A stretch of DNA of 64,000 nt, from contig JASJYW010000026.1 in assembly GCA_030386875.1 (NCBI GenBank), positions 12,418,246 to 12,482,245 on the forward strand, written 5' to 3'. The notes beneath the pieces were generated by a model. The model saw nothing but the letters and a program-made list of their open reading frames with translations. It was not told the DNA's origin and did no database searches. This DNA comes from Morinoia aosen. Lineage: Eukaryota > Arthropoda > Malacostraca > Amphipoda > Talitridae. Made by a program: the position numbers and the translations under genes. This document shows positions 55,401-64,000 of this stretch, in pieces (the stretch's first letter is position 1; each line of letters begins with the position of its first letter).

Positions 55401-58400
55401 TAAATATGCACTTTCCGCCTATGTCGCCACGGGAAACAGCAAACGACGTGATTTTCACCGCATTCGGCCTAGGAATGGCCCAAAACACGCATTTTAGCTC
55501 TGTCGACCGTGGAATCGGCTAAATATGCACTTTCCGCCTATGTCGCCACGGGAAACAGCAAACGACGTGATTTTCACCGCATTCGGCATAGGAATGGCCC
55601 AAAACACGCATTTTAGCTCTGTCGACCGTGGAAACGGCTAAATATGCACTTTCCGCCTATGTCGCCACGGGAAACAGCAAACGACGTGATTTTCACCGCA
55701 TTCGGCCTAGGAATGGCCCAAAACACGCATTTTAGCTCTGTCGACCGTGGAATCGGCAAAATATGCACTTTCCGCCTATGTCGCCACGGGAAACAGCAAA
55801 CGACGTGATTTTCACCGCATTCGTCATAGGAATGGCCCAAAACACGCATTTTAGCTCTGTCGACCGTGGAAACGGCTAAATATGCACTTTCCGCCCATGT
55901 CGCCACGGGAAACAGCAAACGACGTGATTTTCACCGCACTCGGCCTAGGAATGGCCCAAAACACGCATTTTAGCTCTGTCGACCGTGGAAACGGCTAAAT
56001 ATGCACTTTCCGCCTATGTCGCCACGGGAAACAGCAAACGACGTGATTTTCACCGCATTCGGCCTAGGAATGGCCCAAAACACGAATTTTAGCTCTGTCG
56101 ACCGTGGAATCGGCTAAATATGCACTTTCCGCCTATGTCGCCACGGGAAACAGCAAACGACGTGATTTTCACCGCATTCGGCCAAGGAATGGCCCAAAAC
56201 ACGCATTTTAGCCCTGTCGACCGTGGAAACGGCTAAATATGCACTTTCCGCCTATGTCGCCACGGGAAACAGCAAACGACGTGATTTTCACCGCATTCGG
56301 CCCTAGGAATGGCCCAAAACAAGCATTTTAGCTCTGTCGACCTTGGAATCGGCTAAATATGCACTTTCCGCCTATGTCGCCACGGGAAACAGCAAACGAC
56401 GTGATTTTCACCGCATTCGGTCTAGGAATGGCCCAAAACACGCATTTTAGCTCTGTCGACCGTGGAATCGGCTAAATATGCACTTTCCGCCTATGTCGCC
56501 ACGGGGAAACAGCAAACGACGTGATTTTCACCGCATTCGGCCTAGGAATGGCCCAAAACACGCATTTTAGCTATGTCGACGGTGGAATCGGCTGAATATG
56601 CACTTTCCGCCTATGTCGCCACGGGAAACAGCAAACGACGTGATTTTCACCGCATTTGGCCTAGGAATGGCACAAAACACGCATTTTAGCTCTGTCGACC
56701 GTGGAAACGGCTAAATATGCACTTTCCGCCTATGTCGCCACGGGAAACAGCAAACGACGTGATTTTCACCGCATTCGGCCTAGGAATGGCCCAAAACACG
56801 CATTTTAGCTCTGTCGACCGTGGAATCGGCTAAATATGCACTTTCCGCCTATGTCGCCACGGGAAACAGCAAACGACGTGATTTTCACCGCATTCGGCAT
56901 AGGAATGGCCCAAAACACGCATTTTAGCTCTGTCGACCGTGGAAACGGCTAAATATGCACTTTCCGCCTATGTCGCCACGGGAAACAGCAAACGACGTGA
57001 TTTTCACCGCATTCGGCCTAGGAATGACCCGAAACACGCATTTTAGCTCTGTCGACCGTGGAATCGGCTAAATATGCACTTTCCGCCTATGTCGCCACGG
57101 GAAAACAGCAAACGACGTGATTTTCACCGCATTCGGCCTAGGAATGGCCCAAAACACGCATTTTAGCTCTGTCGACCGTGGAATCGGCAAAATATGCACT
57201 TTCCGCCTATGTCGCCACGGGAAACAGCAAACGACGTGATTTTCACCGCATTCGGCCTAGGAATGGCCCAAAACACGCATTTTAGCTCTGTCGACCGTGG
57301 AATCGGCTAAATATGCACTTTCCGCCTATGTCGCCACGGGAAACAGCAAACGACGTGATTTTCACCGCATTCGGCCTTGGAATGGCCCAAAACACGCATT
57401 TTAGCTCTGTCGACCGTGGAAACGGCCTAAATATGCACTTTCCGCCTATGTCGCCACGGGAAACAGCAAACGACGTGATTTTCACCGCATTCGGCCTAGG
57501 AATGGCTTAAACACGCATATTAGCTCTGTCGACCGTGGAATCGGCTAAATATGCACTTTCCGCCTATGTCGCCACGGGAAACAGCAAACGACGTGATTTT
57601 CACTGCATTCGGCCTAGGGATGGCCCAAAACACGCATTTTAGCTCTGTCGACCGTGGAATCGGCTAAATATGCATATTCCGCCTATGTCGCCACGGGAAA
57701 CAGCAAACGACGTGATTTTCACCGCATTCGTCATAGGAATGGCCCAAAACACGCATTTTAGCTCTGTCGACCGTGGAAACGGCTAAATATGCACTTTCCG
57801 CCCATGTCGCCACGGGAAACAGCAAACGACGTGATTTTCACCGCTTTCGGCCTAGGAATGGCCCAAAACACGCATTTTAGCTCTGTCGACCGTGGAAACG
57901 GCTAAATATGCACTTTCCGCCTATGTCGCCACGGGAAACAGCAAACGACGTGATTTTCACCGCATTCGGCCTAGGAATGGCCCAAAACACGAATTTTAGC
58001 TCTGTCGACCGTGGAATCGGCTAAATATGCACTTTCCGCCTATGTCGCCACGGGAAACAGCAAACGACGTGATTTTCACCGCATTCGGCCAAGGAATGGC
58101 CCAAAACACGCATTTTAGCTCTGTCGACCGTGGAATCGGCAAAATATGCACTTTCCGCCTATGTCGCCACGGGAAACAGCAAACGACGTGATTTCCACCG
58201 CATTCGGCCTAGGAATGGCCCAAAACACGCATTTTAGCTATGTCGACGGTGGAATCGGCTGAATATGCACTTTCCGCCTATGTCGCCACGGGAAACAGCA
58301 AACGACGTGATTTTCACCGCATTTGGCCTAGGAATGGCACAAAACACGCATTTTAGCTCTGTCGACCGTGGAAACGGCTAAATATGCACTTTCCGCCTAT

Positions 58401-60736
58401 GTCGCCACGGGAAACAGCAAACGACGTGATTTTCACTGCATTCGGCCTAGGAATGGCCCAAAACACGCATTTTAGCTCTGTCGACCGTGGAATCGGCTAA
58501 ATATGCACTTTCCGCCTATGTCGCCCCGGGAAACAGCAAACGACGTGATTTTCACCGCATTCGGCATAGGAATGACCCAAAACACGCATTTTAGCTCTGA
58601 CGACCGTGGAAACGGCTAAATATGCACTTTCCGCTTATGTCGCCACGGGAAACATTAAACGACGTGATTTTCACCGCATTCGGCCTAGGAATGGCCAAAA
58701 ACACGCATTTTAGCCCTGTCGACCGTGGAATCGGCTAAATATGCACTTTCCGCCTATGTCGCCACGGGAAACAGCAAACGACGTGATTTTCACCGCATTC
58801 GGCCTAGGAATGGCCCAAAACACGCATTTTAGCTCTGTCGACCGTGGAAACGGCTAAATATGCACTTTCCGCCTATGTCGCCACGGGAAACAGCAAACGA
58901 CGTGATTTTCACCGCATTCGGCCTAGGAATGGCTTAAAACACGCATATTAGCTCTGTCGACCGTGGAATCGGCTAAATATGCACTTTCCGCCTATGTCGC
59001 CACGGGAAACAGCAAACGACGTGATTTTCACTGCATTCGGCCTAGGGATGGCCCAAAACACGCATTTTAGCTCTGTCGACCGTGGAATCGGCTAAATATG
59101 CATATTCCGCCTATGTCGCCACGGGAAACAGCAAACGACGTGATTTTCACCGCATTCGTCATAGGAATGGCCCAAAACACGCATTTTAGCTCTGTCGACC
59201 GTGGAAACGGCTAAATATGCACTTTCCGCCCATGTCGCCACGGGAAACAGCAAACGACGTGATTTTCACCGCTTTCGGCCTAGGAATGGCCCAAAACACG
59301 CATTTTAGCTCTGTCGACCGTGGAAACGGCTAAATATGCACTTTCCGCCTATGTCGCCACGGGAAACAGCAAACGACGTGATTTTCACCGCATTCGGCCT
59401 AGGAATGGCCCAAAACACGAATTTTAGCTCTGTCGACCGTGGAATCGGCTAAATATGCACTTTCCGCCTATGTCGCCACGGGAAACAGCAAACGACGTGA
59501 TTTTCACCGCATTCGGCCAAGGAATGGCCCAAAACACGCATTTTAGCTCTGTCGACCGTGGAATCGGCAAAATATGCACTTTCCGCCTATGTCGCCACGG
59601 GAAACAGCAAATGACGTGATTTCCACCGCATTCGGCCTAGGAATGGCCCAAAACACGCATTTTAGCTATGTCGACGGTGGAATCGGCTGAATATGCACTT
59701 TCCGCCTATGTCGCCACGGGAAACAGCAAACGACGTGATTTTCACCGCATTTGGCCTAGGAATGGCACAAAACACGCATTTTAGCTCTGTCGACCGTGGA
59801 AACGGCTAAATATGCACTTTCCGCCTATGTCGCCACGGGAAACAGCAAACGACGTGATTTTCACTGCATTCGGCCTAGGAATGGCCCAAAACACGCATTT
59901 TAGCTCTGTCGACCGTGGAATCGGCTAAATATGCACTTTCCGCCTATGTCGCCCCGGGAAACAGCAAACGACGTGATTTTCACCGCATTCGGCATAGGAA
60001 TGACCCAAAACACGCATTTTAGCTCTGACGACCGTGGAAACGGCTAAATATGCACTTTCCGCTTATGTCGCCACGGGAAACATTAAACGACGTGATTTTC
60101 ACCGCATTCGGCCTAGGAATGGCCAAAAACACGCATTTTAGCCCTGTCGACCGTGGAATCGGCTAAATATGCACTTTCCGCCTATGTCGCCACGGGAAAC
60201 AGCAAACGACGTGATTTTCACCGCATTCGGCCTAGGAATGGCCAAAAACACGCATTTTAGCCCTGTCGACCGTGGAATCGGCTAAATATGCACTTTCCGC
60301 CTATGTCGCCACAGGAAACAGCAAACGACATGATTTTCACCGCATTCGGCCTAGGAATGGCCCAAAACACGCATTTTAGCTCTGTCGACCATGGAAACGG
60401 CTAAATATGCACTTTCCGCCTATGCCGCCACGGGAAACAGCAAACGACGTGATTTTCACTGCATTCGGCCTAGGAATGGCCCAAAACACGCATTTCAGCT
60501 CTGTCGACCGTGGAATCGGCTAAATATGCACTTTCCGCCTATGTCGCAACGGGAAACAGCAAACGATGTGATTTTCACCGCATTCGGCCTAGGAATGGCC
60601 CAAAACACGCATTTTAGCTCTGTCGACCTTGGAATCGGCTAAATATGCACTTTCCGCCTATGTCGCCACGGGAAAAAGCAAACGACGTGATTTTCACCGC
60701 ATTCGGCCTAGGAATGGCCCAAAACACGCATTTTTG
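49469..60736 (+). repeat. 119-bp satellite, array 3 (~95 monomers)
   Basis: The same unit and orientation as arrays 1 and 2, with its own variants (GCATTTAAGCCCTG, GCCTGTGTCGCCACGGAAAA, CGTCATAGG, CGACGGTGGAATCGGCTGAA). Higher-order repeats: an 8-monomer (~952 bp) unit at about 53.3-55.1 kb, and a 12-monomer (~1,429 bp) unit at 57.5-60.1 kb in two nearly identical tandem copies. A fragment near 50.7-51.5 kb recurs near 55.8-56.6 kb. An 11-base local duplication lies near 51254-51275. The array ends at the LTR of the last element. Confidence 0.97.
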
Positions 60737-60938
60737 TGCGCACAACGCAGGTAGAAGTAAACTCGGAGTGAAGGCTGGGACGATTTATTGGTAGATGTTA
60801 TTGGTGTGGACGGCAGTACAAGAGTGATCCGCTAGATGTTATCAGCAAGGGAAGCAAAACAGGAGTGAGCGGCTATGCCTCGACATGATCGGCTTATATC
60901 ACCTCTGTTTAGTACTAATACCCAGATAGATGACTGCA
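60737..60938 (-). repeat. 3' LTR, 202 bp
   Basis: Essentially identical to the LTR at 38930-39131, with the same TGC...GCA ends, TATA-like motif and AATAAA (60784-60789). Confidence 0.75.
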
Positions 60939-60943
60939 TATAA

Positions 60944-60958
60944 CTCCCCCCCCCAAAA
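60944..60958 (-). promoter_or_regulatory. Polypurine tract
   Basis: A nine-G run on the minus strand between TTTT and AG, next to the LTR; one G longer than in the first copy. Confidence 0.7.
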
Positions 60959-62961
60959 CGAGTTAAAGCTACATTTCAAAATGAACTCAATTAATATGCA
61001 AAATTAATTGAACTAATTGCACCAGTTAAACATACTCAAACCAATTAACTCACAAGTTTTTCTCAAAGCTTAATAAAATATCAATTAATTTACTGCAAAA
61101 TAAAGCAAATATCAAGCTTTAAAGAACCATATGATGTGCAGGCATCTTTACGAACCGTCCTTCGTAAATATCAAAGACCAAATTACGTTTACTCTACAAC
61201 ACTCATAATAGCAAAAAAAAAATTTATTAATCAAATGTTTAATCGCACCAGCCAAGCGTTATTGTAATATAGAAAAGAACAAGCAAAACAAAGTATGCCT
61301 CCGCGAACAATATTGCACATACTTGCTTTAAAAATAAAACGCTCGATACGCTACTGTTAAATAACCTTAACTCAAAAACGCAAGCTTAACTGCCCCATTA
61401 CCAAAAACGGTTAGGTAAACGAAACTAGAAAACTAACACGTTAACACTTGACTAATTAACCACAAAAACTAAGCTAGAACCCACTAAAGTTCTAAACTAA
61501 AGCATAATAAAACCACGTGCTAAAAGAAAAATGCTTAACTAACTTACCCCCTGCCAATCAGGTCAGTTATCCACATAGTAAATTTAAAACGCAAAACACT
61601 ATAAATTTAAACACATGTTTAGGATCATTGAAAATCAAAGTAATAAACCGAAACGTCAATAAATGTAGAACACCGCATCCAAAAAAAAAATGTAACTCCT
61701 TTTTTCAAACACCTTTTTTTTTTTTTTAAAAACTTAGTTTATAACCGCAATCAAACCACAACCAGGATTAATCGCAAACGCAAGTTCGAACACAACCAAG
61801 TTTAGCATGATCGCAACACAGAAAATTATTGCATATTGTCATAGAACTTAACATATAAAAAGCAAAATAAGCAAGAACGAGTAAAACACGCAGTTTAAAA
61901 CTGGTAAAGAAGAACCGTTAACACCACTAAATATGTTATTGGTTAACGCAAGCAAAAGATTATGGTTAAAACGCATTAAACTAGAATGCATTAGCAAAAC
62001 TTCAAGAAAAAATAAATTAATTAACTTACTGATTTCAAGTCGCAGAAACATGTTAACTAAAGAAGGAAAGAGAAAAAAAAAAATATTCCCTATTAATACT
62101 TTAATACTTTATCCTCTCTGCGAACACAACCTGGTGTAGTATATATTAACCAAATATAAAACGCCAAAACGAAAAATACGGATAAGTAATTTTTTTAGAA
62201 ATTCAAGAAAGAAATTTTACGCACCGAAACACACTTTTAGAACACCAAAAGTTTACCACAACCAAAACGTAGCAGTTAAAAATAAATATTTGAAACGCTC
62301 CAAACAGAATAAATGATAATGCATTTTGAAAAAATTAAGAAAACTTAATAATTAAAAAGCATAAAAGCGAAGCAAGGAAACGTGCCAAAAAAGCGAAGCT
62401 GCTGACTTACCGTGCTCAAACATAATCAGCACGTCGACAGCCAGCAGAACGTCGTAAAGGGTAAATAGTCAAACGCCATTTCATAAAAAATAATCCACGG
62501 AATATCGAAAAATAAAACAAACACCCTACATGATGGCAAACAATTTCCTATTTTCGCAACTACTCCTATTAGAAAAATTCAAACAAAACAAAAATAAAAA
62601 ATCGCAATGTGTCGAATTTCGAATAGTCACACGATTAAAGAAATTGCAATCAAAACACAACATTTTCAAATTAGAAAAGTCAAACCTCTAAAACCAAGAC
62701 AAATGAAGAAAATGCTAATTAAAATTTTGCGTCAATATTAAAAATAGCATACGCATGCTTAACAAATTAACCTAAAAATAATATTGAAAGCATGGATAGA
62801 AAAAAAAACTGCGCGCATTGCATCGCATATTTCTCGCGATACGCACATAATTTCGGAACGCTTCACTTTTCAACTAATATCTAAACACTCTTTCAAAATT
62901 TTCCGATTATTTTTAATTTCGTTTCAATGAAAATTTTTTTTTTCACCCTATTATTTTCAAC
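60959..62961 (-). other. ~2 kb AT-rich 3' untranslated region
   Basis: Near-identical to 39151-41147. No gene is supported. It has the same inverted repeat plus GTAAGT at 62405-62433. Confidence 0.6.
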
Positions 62962-63288
62962 TTAAACTCGTCGCGCACCGCAGGATTTACTGGGACGGCC
63001 TGCATCTCTGGGACGTCCAGCCCGCCCTAAGTGTGACACATTCACCACCACAAGATCGCGCGCTACGTGAATTATTGATCCTGATGTAGGACCCTTGGCG
63101 GCCTGCCCCGCGCCATGGCATAAGAAAAATTCTCCCGTTGCGTCGCTGTTAACGTCTTTACCTCCTTCTTTATATGGTAAAGTACCGTTCCCATAATCAT
63201 CGTAGACAGGATTAATCCCATGATAACGATGTCGGTCACACGATCCGGCAGCAACTCCATCTTGGTTACTGCGTTTTCTTCCACCCAC
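62962..63288 (-). CDS. -1-frame extension overlapping and following ORF3
   Basis: Protein identical to that of 41148-41474. No ATG, same GARRV end. It shows that the frame is intact in a second copy, but being so recent it adds no independent evidence of selection. Confidence 0.5.
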   Translation of the reverse strand: MGGRKRSNQDGVAAGSCDRHRYHGINPVYDDYGNGTLPYKEGGKDVNSDATGEFFLCHGAGQAAKGPTSGSIIHVARDLVVVNVSHLGRAGRPRDAGRPSKSCGARRV

Positions 63289-63368
63289 TTTTCGTTGATT
63301 GTCGTTGAGTGGGTTGATAAAGCTGCGACGAGGGTGTCCACATCTATATTACTCTGTGCATTGCCCAT
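63072..63368 (-). CDS. ORF3: small myristoylated single-pass membrane protein
   Basis: 98 residues, identical to the protein at 41258-41554: MGNAQS start, helix at about 44-64, basic tail. The start is the ATG just after the conserved acceptor (AG at 63372-63371). The branch-point-like CATGCTAAT is at 63403-63395. Confidence 0.8.
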   Translation of the reverse strand: MGNAQSNIDVDTLVAALSTHSTTINEKWVEENAVTKMELLPDRVTDIVIMGLILSTMIMGTVLYHIKKEVKTLTATQRENFSYAMARGRPPRVLHQDQ

Positions 63369-63370
63369 TC

Positions 63371-63403
63371 CTGAAATCAAAAGATACAAACAAGATTAGC
63401 ATG
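63371..63403 (-). promoter_or_regulatory. Splice acceptor for ORF3
   Basis: Same branch-point-like motif, pyrimidine run and TTTCAG as in the first minus-strand copy. Confidence 0.75.
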
Positions 63404-64000
63404 GCCGATAAATGAAATAAAATAAATACAACCTACAATTCGGTATCAATCTCGGTTGACTCTCAAGAGTCATTGAACCACGATAACTCTCGCATACAAA
63501 ATATAATCGCTGATCGCTGAGAAAAAAATGTGTCAGGCGCAAGACACCTGTCTTATGAATTTAATTTAAAATTCTTCTGACCGTCGAACGATCGGGATCA
63601 TCGACATCTAGATCAGTGACATTCCGGATCAGATAAAAATAGCTCGGCAAGACCGCAAGTGCGCGTCTCGCTGCATAAATTCCTGGCTCAGCGAACTCAA
63701 TTCATAGCTGATCAGACGTTCACAATTAAAAACGTCAATTTAGCAATACGAATGTCTGCGTGATTTTGAGAAAAAAAATAATAAAACGTCTTAGCGACAC
63801 TGAAAGCTAGACGGTACAAATTCCTCAGGGGTAAAATCCATAAACATAACCTCAATTGACTTGAGTACATCGTAAGAATAAGAATAAACTACCGTTCTTA
63901 ATTATAAGAAGCTTGATTACTGAGATTAAAATGAACGCAAAACCTATTTGCAAATAGCAAAAAACTCTTAAAATTATGATTACATCCTTAGCATTATTAA
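63404..64000 (-). other. Intronic conserved non-coding region, truncated by window end
   Basis: Holds the 76-base block at 63629-63704 with its stem-loop (63647-63671). Nothing coding is supported. Confidence 0.6.

Larger units (their letters stand above)
60737..64000 (-). mobile_element. 3' part of a second, nearly identical ORF3-family element
   Basis: A near-perfect copy of 38930-42190; the few differences include G-run length in the purine tract, T and A runs, and scattered substitutions. It is cut by the window end just downstream of where pol would stop, so gag and pol lie outside. It sits at a different monomer phase from the first copy, so it is an independent insertion rather than part of a larger duplication. 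Confidence 0.92.

Noticed and set aside
2681-60736. CRISPR-like array
   Set aside because: There are no unique spacers; the whole 119-bp unit repeats head to tail with no alternation of repeat and spacer.
2681-60736. CENP-B box in the satellite monomer
   Set aside because: I tried the TTCG....A..CGGG core on both strands. The nearest pieces (TTCGGCCTAGG, CCACGGGAA) do not combine into a match.
38930-64000. Segmental duplication of transposon plus satellite explaining the two minus-strand copies
   Set aside because: The satellite sequence flanking the two LTRs differs in monomer phase and variants, so they are separate insertions.

Overview
The window looks like heterochromatin from an animal, most likely an insect or other arthropod: a very long tandem satellite broken up by Ty3/gypsy-type LTR retrotransposons. 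No host gene, tRNA or rRNA is visible. The host assignment is an inference from the transposon style (spliced ORF in the env position, short TATA-containing LTRs); the species cannot be named. Two runs of exactly 500 N (25359-25858 and 48969-49468) are scaffold gaps.

Layout. (A) 1-2680: 3' part of a plus-strand LTR element (end of the intron, small third ORF, AT-rich 3' UTR, purine tract, 161-bp LTR). (B) 2681-21555: satellite array of 119-bp monomers (~159 copies). (C) 21556-25358: an unrelated, decayed plus-strand Ty3/gypsy-like element with an ~840-bp LTR, frameshifted gag and protease, and a pol cut off inside reverse transcriptase by the gap. (D) 25859-38929: second satellite array (~110 monomers). 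(E) 38930-48968: a minus-strand Ty3/gypsy element with intact gag, pol and third ORF; its 5' LTR is not visible and probably lies in the second gap. (F) 49469-60736: third satellite array (~95 monomers). (G) 60737-64000: the 3' part of a second, nearly identical minus-strand copy of E, running off the window.

Elements A, E and G are one family (A is a diverged relative; E and G are nearly identical). Their gene plan is more elaborate than usual. Gag and Pol are joined by a -1 frameshift at a U UUU UUA heptamer next to the gag stop. A spliced RNA (donor in the leader, acceptor just before the third ORF) would express a 98-residue protein with an N-myristoylation signal and one membrane helix where env normally sits. 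A -1-frame extension overlaps its end, and its 34-codon tail shows mostly synonymous change between A and E. The intron just upstream carries a 76-nt block identical in A, E and G with a strong stem-loop, in a region where 1-nt indels rule out a shared reading frame. This spliced, frameshifted small-membrane-protein module is the best candidate here for something undescribed.

The satellite shows nested higher-order structure: repeats of about 8, 11, 12, 17, 34 and 50 monomers. This points to ongoing unequal exchange, with the LTR elements inserting independently at different monomer phases.
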